Shown here one piece after another: positions 43,058 to 52,246 of a DNA stretch of 64,000 nt (position 1 is its first letter; the number at the start of each line of letters is the position of its first letter). A model generated the notes under the pieces. It ran no database searches and was not told where the DNA came from. It worked only from the letters and a program-made list of their open reading frames with translations. Source of the stretch: Emergencia sp. 1XD21-10 (lineage in GTDB: Bacteria; Bacillota; Clostridia; Peptostreptococcales; Anaerovoracaceae); the NCBI RefSeq assembly GCF_009936045.1, contig NZ_QWEQ01000007.1, forward strand, positions 146,302-210,301, read 5' to 3'. The position numbers and the translations under genes are program-made.

Positions 43058-44248
43058 TTACAATTGTCCCAATATAGTATCCACCACAGCCGTTGCTACC
43101 TGGTCTTTTCCCATCAGTTCCAGCTGCCGTACTTCATCTTTTGTAATCAGTGTCACCAGATTGGTGTCAGTGCCAAATCCTGCACCGTCATCCTTCAGGT
43201 TGTTTGCCACAATCATATCTGCATTCTTGCGAAGCAGCTTTGCCTTAGAATTTTCCAGCATATTCTCTGTCTCCATAGAAAAACCGCAGAGAAACTGTCC
43301 ATCCCTCTTATGTTCACCAAGGTGCTTCAAAATGTCCTGCGTCCTTTTCATCGGAATAGACAAATCGCCATCCTTTTTCTTTACCTTCTGATCACTGACA
43401 TTGATCGGGGTATAGTCACTGACCGCAGCAGCTTTAATGATGATATCCATCTCTGCACTTCGCGAAATCACCGCTTCAAACATATCTGCTGCGCTTTCTA
43501 CAGAAACTGTATCTATAAACATAGGCAGCACCGCTGTAGTCGCTGCCTTTACCAAAGTCACCTCTGCACCTCTGAGCATACATTCCTTTGCAATAGCAAA
43601 GCCCATCTTTCCGCTGGAATGATTGGTGATAAACCGAACTGGATCCATGGACTCTCTGGTAGCCCCTGCCGTTACCAGTACTTTCTTTCCGACCATGTCC
43701 TTTTCTCTTGCAACAGCCTTCTCAACATACTGAAACAGCACCTCAGGCTCTGGCATTTTTCCGCTGCCCGTATCACCGCAGGCCAGGTAACCAGTGGCAG
43801 GTGTAATCACTTCAATGCCATAATGCTGCAAAATCTTTATATTGTCCTGTGTGATTGCATTCTCGTACATCGCCGTATTCATCGCCGGTGCTACAATCTT
43901 CGGGCAGGTTGACGCCAAAAAAGTGGTAGTCAGCATATCGTCTGCAAGACCGAGCGCTAACTTCGCCATCACGTTAGCAGTTGCCGGCGCCACCAGAAAC
44001 ACGTCAGCCTTCTTTGCCAGTGCCACATGTTCTACATTGTGCTGAAAATTTCTATCGAATGTATCCACAACGCATTTATTTCCTGTCAGCGTCTCAAAGG
44101 TGATAGGATTGATGAAATTGCACGCATGTGCAGTCATAATCACATGCACCTCTGCCCCTGCCTTTACCAAACTGCTGGCAAGCGCTGCGCACTTATACGC
44201 TGCGATGCCGCCGCTGACACCTAAGAGAACGGTTTTATCTTTTAGCAT
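43058..44248 (-). CDS. coaBC: Bifunctional phosphopantothenoylcysteine decarboxylase / phosphopantothenate--cysteine ligase
   Basis: 396 residues. N-terminal CoaC: FMN site VLLGVSGGIAAYKCA, catalytic His in NVEHVALAKKADVF, PAMNTAMYENA, and CGDTGSGKMPEP. C-terminal CoaB: VLVTAGATRESMDPVRFITN, KVKKKDGDLSIPMKRTQDIL and CGFSMETE. It carries out two steps of coenzyme A synthesis. The start at 44248 follows AAGGAGAAAAC; the longer frame has no site. Confidence 0.95.
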   Translation of the reverse strand: MLKDKTVLLGVSGGIAAYKCAALASSLVKAGAEVHVIMTAHACNFINPITFETLTGNKCVVDTFDRNFQHNVEHVALAKKADVFLVAPATANVMAKLALGLADDMLTTTFLASTCPKIVAPAMNTAMYENAITQDNIKILQHYGIEVITPATGYLACGDTGSGKMPEPEVLFQYVEKAVAREKDMVGKKVLVTAGATRESMDPVRFITNHSSGKMGFAIAKECMLRGAEVTLVKAATTAVLPMFIDTVSVESAADMFEAVISRSAEMDIIIKAAAVSDYTPINVSDQKVKKKDGDLSIPMKRTQDILKHLGEHKRDGQFLCGFSMETENMLENSKAKLLRKNADMIVANNLKDDGAGFGTDTNLVTLITKDEVRQLELMGKDQVATAVVDTILGQL

Positions 44249-44399
44249 AGTTTTCTCCTTAAGATACTCGTAGTTTTCCTTATCAGTATACGCCATACCC
44301 TCAGAAAAAACAAGAAGAAAGAACCTCCGATTGTCGATGATTTGTCAATTATTCGTTACTGCAGTCCCATTACGCCCAGTCAGAATGGGCAATTCGTTC

Positions 44400-45686
44400 T
44401 TACAATCCTTTCGCCTTCAAATCCTTCACTAATTCCACATAAAATTCTCGCACATCAAAGCCGGGAATATTTTCTCTGTTCAAATCAATCACATCGCCAT
44501 GGGATACGCCGCGTTTGCCCTCCGCCTGAATTTCAATGCACCGGCTTCCCCATTTCATGGATTCAACCGATACCAGTCCGTCATTGGCTCCGTCAAAAAG
44601 TTTCACAAAGCGGTAGGTCAAGTTCAATGGAAACTTTCCGTATCCGGCTCTGTTCATTTTCGATGCCACACTTTGGCAGTAAATTCCATACTCCTGCACT
44701 GCCGCTTGCTCCGGTTCACGCATCTTCTCATTAAGAGCCTTGCAGCCACTTTCTGTCAAGTCAATAACAGCCGCTAGAAAATCCGGGTTCGGATCGCCCA
44801 GATATTTGACTGTCTGGTTATAGGTCTTTGCAATTTTTCCCCTAACCTTTTCCGGCACATGATAAAACAGCCACTCTGCGAATTTACAGCCGCAATGCGG
44901 CGTATTGATAGTAGTCAATGATGCAATTCGCGGCGCCGCTCCGCACATCGCAAGCGCATATCTGCTGTCCAAACCGCCTTTTGAATGTCCTATGATATTA
45001 ACCTTTTCTGCTCCAGTCTTCTGGCAGATTTCTTCAATTCTTGCCGCAATCTCTTCTCCGCAGTCCGCTACTGAATCCGCCGACTGCTGTTTTCCATAAA
45101 AAATTTTCGCACCATTTCTTTGCAGTTCTCTCGGAATCCTGCCCCAGTAGTTCAGATATTTAAAGTCCCTGAAAAACACGCCATGCACCAAAAGCAGCGG
45201 ATATTTTGTATGACAAACTTCGCTCTCTGCCCTCACTCGGTTCAGCTCAGCTTTCTCTGTTTCTGTTTCCACCTCTCGCTGTACAAGGTTAATTAGTTTC
45301 AACAAAACCAGCAGATTTACCACCGGAATTAATCCGGTAAAGGCGGCAACCAGCCTCCATTTCATGCCCAGCTGCGTAGATGTTAGATAAATCCGTATCA
45401 TGCCGCACCAGAACAAAAGAGTCTCTATCCCTGCGCAAATCAGACCTATCGGTATTACTGTCCACCAGCCGGGCCAGGCGGTCAAAATCCAGCTGAATCC
45501 AATGAGGCAGCACGCTGCAGAAGTCCATAAGAACACGCGCAGCTGCACCGTTCCGCAATACATCTGTCTGATGATTCGACTCTCAAACTCGCTCTTGCCT
45601 CGCCTCGGCACGCCAAGAGGCACTATTATAAACCAGATAGCAGCCAGTATCGGCAAAAATATAATAATGTAATATAATTCTTCCAT
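44400..45686 (-). CDS. Membrane-anchored alpha/beta hydrolase, triacylglycerol lipase-like
   Basis: 428 residues. Three or four membrane helices in residues 1-135 precede an alpha/beta hydrolase domain with nucleophile elbow GHSKGGLDSRYA and oxyanion region LLVHGVFF. The late His lies in GVSHGDVIDL. The layout is that of lipases acting at the membrane. Start follows AGAGGACTTC. No operon partner; substrate unknown. Confidence 0.8.
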   Translation of the reverse strand: MEELYYIIIFLPILAAIWFIIVPLGVPRRGKSEFESRIIRQMYCGTVQLRVFLWTSAACCLIGFSWILTAWPGWWTVIPIGLICAGIETLLFWCGMIRIYLTSTQLGMKWRLVAAFTGLIPVVNLLVLLKLINLVQREVETETEKAELNRVRAESEVCHTKYPLLLVHGVFFRDFKYLNYWGRIPRELQRNGAKIFYGKQQSADSVADCGEEIAARIEEICQKTGAEKVNIIGHSKGGLDSRYALAMCGAAPRIASLTTINTPHCGCKFAEWLFYHVPEKVRGKIAKTYNQTVKYLGDPNPDFLAAVIDLTESGCKALNEKMREPEQAAVQEYGIYCQSVASKMNRAGYGKFPLNLTYRFVKLFDGANDGLVSVESMKWGSRCIEIQAEGKRGVSHGDVIDLNRENIPGFDVREFYVELVKDLKAKGL

Positions 45687-46272
45687 AACCGAAGTCCTCT
45701 TTCTTTGTTAAAATGTCATTGCTGCTATCACATCTATCCTTTCGTACAAAGCAGCATTCTTTATATGATTGGAGTTATTTCTATATCATTATATTCTATT
45801 TTTTTATCATAATAAAGAAATTGTTTTCGCCATGATTTTTCTATGTATTATCCAAAACTGCACCATTTTAGGATAAATATGAGTCAATGGTGCGTTTTTG
45901 CATTTCTGCAGTCTCTATGCTGCACCATATGACGCTCCATGAAAGACAATGGTGCGCCAGAAACTATATCGCAGAATAAATTCTTAAATTTTCACCCCAT
46001 TTTAGGGATATATATCCATAAACCAACATACATATTCCATAATATTCCATTTAATTCCAGAAATTTCACTTGTTTCAATGCTTAAATAAAAAAATCCGCA
46101 CCATGAGACCTCATTTCGTCATATATGGTGCGGATGTCGATTTTTTCTCTTGAAAAATGCACCTTTCAGGGTATTTTCAAGAAAAATGGTGCAGAACGAT
46201 TTTAGTTCGATTTACTCAGCATATGCTGCTGCTTGCCGATAAACATCTAAAAGTATAAATATAATCTTAACT
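45687..46272. repeat. Intergenic array of GCACCAT/ATGGTGC inverted repeats
   Basis: No gene. Hairpins pair 45860-45867 with 45886-45893 (then TTTTT), 45922-45928 with 45949-45955, and 46094-46104 with 46125-46135 (11 bp, then TTTTTT), and 46148-46156 with 46174-46182. Eight GCACC/GGTGC words occur in about 340 bases. Some hairpins may be terminators; the shared core suggests a common repeat or target. Confidence 0.55.
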
Positions 46273-47043
46273 TTAAACATACTTTCTCATATACTTCAAT
46301 GCATTCTTTTCAAGGCGGGATACCTGTGCCTGACTGATGGAGATTTCCTCTGCTACCTCCATCTGAGTCTTTCCTTCAAAAAAACGCATTTGTAAAATGT
46401 GCCGCTCTCTCTGAGAGAGTTTATTCATAGCTTCCGACAAGGAAATGTTTTCAATCCAGCGTTCATCGGTATTCTTCGTATCCTGCACCTGATCCATTAC
46501 AAAAATTGCGTCCCCATCATCGTGGAATACCGGCTCAAAGAGAGAGACCGGTTCCTGAATGGAATCCAGAGCCAGCACTACATCTTCCCGTTCCACCTCA
46601 ATATCCTCAGCAATCTCTGTAATAGATGGCTCTCTGGAAAGCTCATTAGAAAGCCGCTCCTTCGCCTGCAGCGCCTTGTAGGCAATATCCCGCAAAGAAC
46701 GGGAAACCCTGATGCTGTTGTTGTCGCGCAAATATCTGCGTACTTCGCCGATAATCATCGGTACAGCATATGTGGAGAACTTCACACCGTGACTCAAATC
46801 AAAATTATCCAGCGCTTTAATCAGCCCGATACAACCTACCTGAAACAAATCATCGGGATTTTCACCGCGGTTGTTAAAGCGCTGAATAACGCTTAGAACC
46901 AGCCTTAAATTTCCCGTAATAAATTTTTCTCTGACCTGTTCATCTCCCGCTTTGATTGCACGAAGCATTTCCTGCATTTCGGCGTCCTTGTACACCGGAA
47001 GCTTTGCCGTATTGACACCGCATATTTCAACCTTATTCGCCAT
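46273..47043 (-). CDS. sigG: Sporulation sigma factor G
   Basis: 256 residues plus the stop. The N-terminal KVEICGVNTAKLPVYKDAEM is the SigG signature. Regions 2 (NPDDLFQVGCIGLIKALDNFD, KFSTYAVPMIIGEVRRYLRD), 3 and 4 (TQMEVAEEISISQAQVSRLEKNALKYM) are intact. It drives late forespore transcription. The ATG at 47043 follows GGTGG; the long frame to 47160 has no site and would add a non-SigG lead. Confidence 0.95.
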   Translation of the reverse strand: MANKVEICGVNTAKLPVYKDAEMQEMLRAIKAGDEQVREKFITGNLRLVLSVIQRFNNRGENPDDLFQVGCIGLIKALDNFDLSHGVKFSTYAVPMIIGEVRRYLRDNNSIRVSRSLRDIAYKALQAKERLSNELSREPSITEIAEDIEVEREDVVLALDSIQEPVSLFEPVFHDDGDAIFVMDQVQDTKNTDERWIENISLSEAMNKLSQRERHILQMRFFEGKTQMEVAEEISISQAQVSRLEKNALKYMRKYV

Positions 47044-47220
47044 GATTCCACCAGCCTGTTCTATCAAGATTTCCACTTCAATTGAAAAAATCCCTGCCGC
47101 ACACATATCTGCCGCTAATACTGATTTGCCGAAAATGCAAAAATGCAGCTGTTTCATCAATTAAAGTATGTATTTCCTATTCATAGCTTGCACTGGCAGG
47201 TATAAAAAATGCCCAGCAAT

Positions 47221-47928
47221 TTATCCCAGTTTCTGCACCTCTTTCTGCAGTCGCTCAATAATTTTCTTTTCCAGTCTGGAAATATAACTTTGAGAAATTC
47301 CCATGGCATCAGCTACTTCCTTTTGGGTCATCTCTTTACCATTTTTCAGACCGAAGCGCATATCCATAATCTGCTTCTCCCGCTCATTTAACTTTGTCAT
47401 CGCATGATACAAAAGATTCCTGTTTACTTCTTCTTCCAGTCTGGTGCTGACGATATCATTTTCCGTTCCCAGAATATCAGAAAGCAGCAGCTCATTGCCA
47501 TCCCAATCCACATTGAGAGGTTCGTCAAGAGATACCTCGCTCTTTCGTTTCACATCCCTGCGCAAATACATAAGAATTTCATTTTCAATGCAGCGAGACG
47601 CATAGGTGGCTAGCTTTATGTTCTTATCTATTTTAAAAGTATTGACAGCTTTGATTAATCCTATCGTCCCAATTGAAATTAAATCTTCGACATTTATCCC
47701 CGCATTTTCAAATTTCTTGGCGATATACACCACCAGGCGCAGATTCCGCTCGATAAGTACCGCCCTCGCCTCCTGGCTCCCCTTGGCATACTCCTGCAGC
47801 ATTTTCTGTTCCTCGTCTCTGGCAAGAGGCGGCGGCAGCACATCGCTTCCCCCTATGTAAAAACACCCGCGTCCCGAAGTTCGAAACACTCTCTGCAAAA
47901 ATTCCCTGATCGTCCTTAAAATCTGCAT
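47221..47928 (-). CDS. sigE: Sporulation sigma factor E (pro-form)
   Basis: 235 residues. A pro-sequence of about 25-30 residues ([15 protein letters not shown]) is removed by SpoIIGA, and then [11 protein letters not shown] and regions 2-4 follow ([43 protein letters not shown]). It controls early mother-cell genes. The gene overlaps the end of spoIIGA by 221 bases in another frame, more than usual. Order spoIIGA-sigE-sigG is the classical one. Confidence 0.95.
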   Translation of the reverse strand: MQILRTIREFLQRVFRTSGRGCFYIGGSDVLPPPLARDEEQKMLQEYAKGSQEARAVLIERNLRLVVYIAKKFENAGINVEDLISIGTIGLIKAVNTFKIDKNIKLATYASRCIENEILMYLRRDVKRKSEVSLDEPLNVDWDGNELLLSDILGTENDIVSTRLEEEVNRNLLYHAMTKLNEREKQIMDMRFGLKNGKEMTQKEVADAMGISQSYISRLEKKIIERLQKEVQKLG

Positions 47929-48757
47929 AAATACCCCTTTCCAGCATACTTTCCGGCAAAAGTATCTGTCCGTTTCCTTTTCCCCCTGATAAAAATTCTT
48001 TTCCCTCGCAAACTGCCAGAACCGGTTTTTTTACAGTCTGCGAAAGCACTGTCAAGGCATCAATTCTATAGCCATCCAGCACTCCTTTTTCTGTTCCTAC
48101 GGTGTGGTACGGCACGGCGGTATACCTCGCTTGCGGCATTTCCATGGTCTGCAGCAGTTTTTCCATGACCTCCCTGCGCACCACAGCCACCGGCTTTCCT
48201 GTAAACGGCTCAGAAAGAAAATTCCCCGAATCAATAAATCCCGTCAATTCCCAGCTAACCTCTCCCAGCTGCAAAATTACCGTAACTTCCGTCCTCATCT
48301 GCCTTCTTCGCTCCTTTACAAGACTTAGTACCAGCCTAATGAAAAGCGCCCCAAAGGATGCTGCCGCCGTTATCGTCATATAGGTTGCAGCCGGCATATA
48401 TACGCCCCCTGCGGAAACCGCCCCTTCCCAGGAAAACATACTAAGAAAGGCAATAGCTACACCGCCGTAAAGGATTGTCACTGTGAAAAAAAGCGCCCCC
48501 AAAAGCAGCACCCTTTTCATAGACTTTTTCCCAAAAGCAAGCAGTGAAATCAGCAGCACAAATCCTATTTTCCCAAGAAATCCAAGCAGGGGCGATACTG
48601 TTATAAACATAGTAAAGGCGTACGCCCCGCAGCACAGACTGCACAAAATTCCCCGCAGAATTCTAAATGGCTCCCCTGCCGCCTTTGCAGTAAAATACAG
48701 TATAATCCCACCTGTTATAAAGTTCTCTAAAAAAAGATATTCCCCATAAACGACCAA
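47708..48757 (-). CDS. spoIIGA: Sigma-E processing peptidase SpoIIGA, with extended C-terminus
   Basis: 349 residues from a TTG start with AAGGAGG nine bases upstream. Five membrane helices (residues 1-155) precede an aspartic-protease-like domain with [22 protein letters not shown], where DSGN holds the catalytic Asp, and IDALTVL near 235. Recognisable SpoIIGA sequence ends near [15 protein letters not shown]; the last 73 codons overlap sigE and are basic and unlike the family. The extra tail may be tolerated run-on after loss of a stop. Confidence 0.88.
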   Translation of the reverse strand: MVVYGEYLFLENFITGGIILYFTAKAAGEPFRILRGILCSLCCGAYAFTMFITVSPLLGFLGKIGFVLLISLLAFGKKSMKRVLLLGALFFTVTILYGGVAIAFLSMFSWEGAVSAGGVYMPAATYMTITAAASFGALFIRLVLSLVKERRRQMRTEVTVILQLGEVSWELTGFIDSGNFLSEPFTGKPVAVVRREVMEKLLQTMEMPQARYTAVPYHTVGTEKGVLDGYRIDALTVLSQTVKKPVLAVCEGKEFLSGGKGNGQILLPESMLERGIYADFKDDQGIFAESVSNFGTRVFLHRGKRCAAAASCQRRGTENAAGVCQGEPGGEGGTYRAESAPGGVYRQEI

Positions 48758-48758
48758 T

Positions 48759-48807
48759 AAAAAACGCCTCCTTCGCCGGTACTTATCAAGTATAGCGAAA
48801 AAGGCGT
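48759..48807 (-). terminator. Intrinsic terminator whose 3' arm holds the spoIIGA ribosome binding site
   Basis: The arms at 48795-48807 (ACGCCTTTTTCGC) and 48764-48776 (GCGAAGGAGGCGT) form a 13-bp stem with two G-U pairs, followed by TTTTTT. The 3' arm contains AAGGAGG of spoIIGA. Confidence 0.85.
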
Positions 48808-48821
48808 GTAAAATTTGTCAA
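48789..48821 (-). promoter_or_regulatory. spoIIG promoter with 21-bp spacer and 0A-like box
   Basis: TTGACA (48816-48821) and TATACT (48789-48794) are separated by 21 bp, like the 22 bp of the B. subtilis spoIIG promoter activated by Spo0A. The -35 region read in reverse gives TTTGTCAAA, a 0A-box-like sequence. The start would lie near 48782, inside the loop of the terminator. Confidence 0.75.
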
Positions 48822-48846
48822 AATCAGTCGTCAGAGAAAAATATTC

Positions 48847-49104
48847 TTATATAATTCCCCGCGCACCTAACACAACCAGCGAAATGCCCGCTGCAAAAAC
48901 CAGAATAAGATAAACTGCCACCATGCATTTTCCCTTGCGGTGACGTTTCATTTCGCGCTCAGCTTCCTGCCTGCGTTCCTCTTCTGTCATAGCACTCTCG
49001 CGTGCTTTCTGCGCCAGATATTCTTCTGTACCCTTTCTGACAGAAGCCTTGAAAAAAGCATCCTTGTCCATCTTCCTAAATGCATTTTGTATGTATTCCC
49101 GCAT
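48847..49104 (-). CDS. Small hypothetical membrane protein
   Basis: 85 residues: a charged helical lead (TEEERRQEAEREMKRHRKGK) and a C-terminal membrane segment (MVAVYLILVFAAGISLVVLGA). Tail-anchored topology. Last gene of the dapF operon. Similar to the 81-residue protein at 49294 in layout. Confidence 0.65.
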   Translation of the reverse strand: MREYIQNAFRKMDKDAFFKASVRKGTEEYLAQKARESAMTEEERRQEAEREMKRHRKGKCMVAVYLILVFAAGISLVVLGARGII

Positions 49105-49116
49105 AATTCCTCCCGC

Positions 49117-49257
49117 TTACACGCCAATAAATTCTTTACAAAAATTGATAAATTCCCCAAAACCAGCCGCAATGCCATATAGAATCTCCGCCACCATAAT
49201 AAGCGCAAAGAATGCAAGTATCGTCCTCCCGATTTTCCATCTCTTTGAATACTTCAT
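49117..49257 (-). CDS. Very small membrane protein
   Basis: 46 residues: MKYSKRWKIGRTILAFFALI, then a second part of the helix and KEFIGV. The binding site AAAGGAGGTATAGGGG is strong. It lies 12 bases before the next gene in the operon. Unknown function. Confidence 0.65.
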   Translation of the reverse strand: MKYSKRWKIGRTILAFFALIMVAEILYGIAAGFGEFINFCKEFIGV

Positions 49258-49293
49258 CCCCTATACCTCCTTTAGGTCTGATTCCGCCAACAG

Positions 49294-49539
49294 CTACATA
49301 ATCTCTTTTAAAGAAAACGCAATTAATAGAAGTACTCCCGCAGCAAACAGCATCAAAATCAGCTTCCCTTTGACCTTTTCCCAGCGCTCATCGTCCTCGA
49401 TTTCCTCTCTGGAACGGTAGTCATGTTTGCGGCGCTCTACATACTCTGCAACTTCCTTATCAGAGTACTCCTTTGCCGATTTCCAGCGATTTTTCTTCTT
49501 TAACTGTTTGATGTACTCTTGCGTTTCCCTATTGCTCAT
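49294..49539 (-). CDS. Small tail-anchored membrane protein
   Basis: 81 residues, charged (SDKEVAEYVERRKHDYRS) with one C-terminal helix (KLILMLFAAGVLLLIAFS). It overlaps dapF by four bases. Not a recognised family. Confidence 0.65.
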   Translation of the reverse strand: MSNRETQEYIKQLKKKNRWKSAKEYSDKEVAEYVERRKHDYRSREEIEDDERWEKVKGKLILMLFAAGVLLLIAFSLKEIM

Positions 49540-50363
49540 AGTTCCGCCCTTTCTCCCTCATAAACAATAACCGCCGGGCCGCTTAAGTAAAGGTCTTTTA
49601 CCTTGCCTCCCTCTCTGATTACATCTACATAAAGAGTGCCTCCAGCCATCTCTACCGCCGTATGGTCGCCAGAAACCAGTCCCTTCTCCGATAAAACGGT
49701 CACCACAGAGCCGGTTCCCGTTCCGCAGGCATAAGTAAAGTCCTCTACGCCCCGTTCAAAGGTACGTTCAAAAATCGTTCCATTCTCTGTGATTTCATAA
49801 AAATTCACATTAGCACCCTTGGGCAAATCCGGATGCTCCCGCAACGCTTTTCCAAGTTCCCAAATCGCCGCAGGTTCCGTCTTTGCAAGACCCGGATACT
49901 CCACCACCAGATGAGGGAGTCCCGGATTTCCAAGCTCCACATAAGCAGTATTCCAAACATTACCGAGGGCATTCAAATTCACATCAAGAGACAGCTTTGT
50001 CACATCGTTTAAGCGAATCTGATAATCCATAGCAGAAAGCCTCTTGCCGTACACTGGTCCCGCTGTGGTTTCCACAGTCATGGACTCTCCTGCGATACCC
50101 TTTTCATAGCCGTATTTACAGATGCATCTTGCTCCGTTTCCGCACATTTCGCCGATAGAGCCGTCAGCATTGATAAAAATCATGCCGAAGTCGCCCCCTG
50201 CTTTGGGCTCTACAACCGCCATCAGACCATCTGCCCCCACCGCCATTGCCCGCGGGCAAAGAGTTCTTGCTATATCACAAAGGGTTTCCACAGGCAAATT
50301 CAAAGTTCTGTTATCAATGACGATAAAGTCGTTGCCTGCGCCCTGCATTTTCGTAAATTTCAT
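49536..50363 (-). CDS. dapF: Diaminopimelate epimerase
   Basis: 275 residues. The catalytic cysteines lie in EMCGNGARCI and TYACGTGTGSVV. It converts LL- to meso-diaminopimelate for lysine and peptidoglycan synthesis. It overlaps both neighbours by four bases, showing a tightly packed operon with a zinc-ribbon protein upstream and small membrane proteins downstream. Confidence 0.95.
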   Translation of the reverse strand: MKFTKMQGAGNDFIVIDNRTLNLPVETLCDIARTLCPRAMAVGADGLMAVVEPKAGGDFGMIFINADGSIGEMCGNGARCICKYGYEKGIAGESMTVETTAGPVYGKRLSAMDYQIRLNDVTKLSLDVNLNALGNVWNTAYVELGNPGLPHLVVEYPGLAKTEPAAIWELGKALREHPDLPKGANVNFYEITENGTIFERTFERGVEDFTYACGTGTGSVVTVLSEKGLVSGDHTAVEMAGGTLYVDVIREGGKVKDLYLSGPAVIVYEGERAEL

Positions 50364-50758
50364 TCTGCTGCCTCCTCTTTCATTGCTAAACCTTTAAGCT
50401 CCGCAAGAGAAAGCTCTGCGCCTTCAAGCCTGCGGTTTTCATCACTTCTTACAGAAATTCCAACCGTCTCAACCTTGATATAAACCGTTCGGTTTTCCTT
50501 TCCTTTAAACTTCTTAAACTGCCCTGCCATAGTTGCCGTAGTAAAGGACAAGCCTGTCACATCTGACTGTGCAGCCTTCATCACGCTGCCGCAAGCCGGA
50601 CACTTAAAATAGTATTCTCTGTCCAAAAGTTTCCACTCATCACGAGTCAGCCACTTCGGATTTTTTTCTTTACAAAATGGACATATCGTAAAAGTCGTAT
50701 CCGCAAAACGCTGCGGAATATCATACATACTTGCCGTGTCACGTTTAAAATTACCCAT
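50360..50758 (-). CDS. Zinc-ribbon hypothetical protein
   Basis: 132 residues with two CxxC pairs (ICPFCKEKNPKW and FKCPACGSVM), then a mixed strand region. First gene of the dapF operon, start after AAGGAG. Function unknown. Confidence 0.65.
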   Translation of the reverse strand: MGNFKRDTASMYDIPQRFADTTFTICPFCKEKNPKWLTRDEWKLLDREYYFKCPACGSVMKAAQSDVTGLSFTTATMAGQFKKFKGKENRTVYIKVETVGISVRSDENRRLEGAELSLAELKGLAMKEEAAE

Positions 50759-50881
50759 ACGTTTCTCCTTAATTGCAGTATAGCATATGTTTCCTTAGAG
50801 TTGCAAGAAAAACTGTTGCTTCACTACATTGAAAGTTTTCTATCATTTCTTCAAAGAAGTTCAATCTCCTAAATAACAAAA

Positions 50882-50927
50882 ATAGGAAAGGCAACCGCAA
50901 AGAAAGGATTGTTTCGTTACGGTTGCC
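50882..50927 (-). terminator. Intrinsic terminator of the lysA operon
   Basis: GGCAACCG / CGGTTGCC stem followed by TTTCCTATTTTT on the minus strand. Confidence 0.8.
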
Positions 50928-50945
50928 CTGTGTTTTACATTTACA

Positions 50946-52226
50946 TTAAAGCTGTTCGTTCATCAGCATATCATCATAAGACTGACGTTTCACTACAACG
51001 CGGGACTGTCCGTCACGGACGAATACCACTGCAGGAATCGGGTTCTTATTGTAATTGCTTGCCATAGAGTATCCATATGCGCCTGTGGAATAAATGGCAA
51101 AGATGTCTCCTGTTTCCGGAGTCGGAACCTTTAAGTCATGAATCAGAATATCACCGGATTCGCAGCATTTTCCGCAAACTGTTACAGTTTCAGTTTTTTC
51201 AGCGTCTGCCTTGTTTGCGATAACGCCGGTATATTCCGCCTGATAAAGCGCCGGTCTGATATTGTCAGTCATACCGCCGTCAACAGAAACATACTTTCTG
51301 ATGTCTCTAATATCCTTAATGCTTCCGATGGTATAAAGACTAACTCCGGCTTCAGCAACAATGCTTCTGCCCGGTTCGATGACTACCAGCGGTTTAGGCA
51401 GATCTTTTTCTGTAAACCACTGATCAATTCTTTCCATCATTGGATCAAGGAAATAGCTGTACGGCGGTCGTTTCTCATCTACATAAGTCACGCCAAATCC
51501 ACCGCCCAGATTGAGTTCCTTTACTGTTTCTCCATAGGTATCTTTAATTTTTCCAGCCAGTTCTAAGATGATTTCCAGCGCCTGCAGATGGGAATCATTA
51601 TCTAAAAGCTGAGAACCCACATGGAAATGCAGTCCATAAAACTCTACATATGGAGAATCGATTGCGGCTTTTATCTGTGGCATAATCACATCGTCATCGA
51701 GAGGAATTCCGAATTTGGAATCCTTCTTTCCGGTGACAATATAGTCATGACTGCTGCTTTTCACGCCAGGAGTTACTCGGAAGAGTATTTTGATTGTCTT
51801 ATCCTTCGCCTTGCAAATTTCTTCAATCATTGCAAGTTCAGAAAGTCCGTCTACAATAATTCTTCCAATTCCATACTCAACAGCAAGTTCAAGCTCGCTG
51901 CGCAGCTTATTATTTCCATTAAACTCAATGCGTTCAGCAGGAAAACCCGCTTTTATTGCGGTATACAGCTCACCGCCGGATACCACGTCTACACACATAT
52001 TTTCGTCTTTTACCAGTTTAGCCATTGCCAGAGGGAAAAAAGCCTTTGCCGCATAGGCAACTCTTGTTCCTGGATATTTCTCCACGAAATCTCTGCGCAG
52101 TTCGCTAAATCTGTTTACAATATCGCGCTCAGAGTAGACATACAATGGTGTGTCATACTTCTGCGCAAGCTCTACAGTGCTGCATCCATCAATGTATAAT
52201 GTATGCTCTTTTATTTCTCTCACCAT
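50946..52226 (-). CDS. lysA: Diaminopimelate decarboxylase
   Basis: 426 residues. PLP lysine in VAYAAKAFFPLA, HVGSQ near residue 205, GGGFGVTY and the catalytic CGKCCESGD. It makes lysine from meso-DAP. The ATG at 52226 follows GAGGCAAG. It lies 20 bases behind ldcA, so it may be transcribed with spmA-spmB-ldcA as well as for biosynthesis. Confidence 0.95.
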   Translation of the reverse strand: MVREIKEHTLYIDGCSTVELAQKYDTPLYVYSERDIVNRFSELRRDFVEKYPGTRVAYAAKAFFPLAMAKLVKDENMCVDVVSGGELYTAIKAGFPAERIEFNGNNKLRSELELAVEYGIGRIIVDGLSELAMIEEICKAKDKTIKILFRVTPGVKSSSHDYIVTGKKDSKFGIPLDDDVIMPQIKAAIDSPYVEFYGLHFHVGSQLLDNDSHLQALEIILELAGKIKDTYGETVKELNLGGGFGVTYVDEKRPPYSYFLDPMMERIDQWFTEKDLPKPLVVIEPGRSIVAEAGVSLYTIGSIKDIRDIRKYVSVDGGMTDNIRPALYQAEYTGVIANKADAEKTETVTVCGKCCESGDILIHDLKVPTPETGDIFAIYSTGAYGYSMASNYNKNPIPAVVFVRDGQSRVVVKRQSYDDMLMNEQL

Positions 52227-52246
52227 TATCTTGCCTCTCAATTCTG

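Noticed and set aside
43028..43912. 294-codon plus-strand frame opposite coaBC
   Set aside because: Antisense shadow of a conserved gene; His/Cys-rich composition typical of reversed codons.
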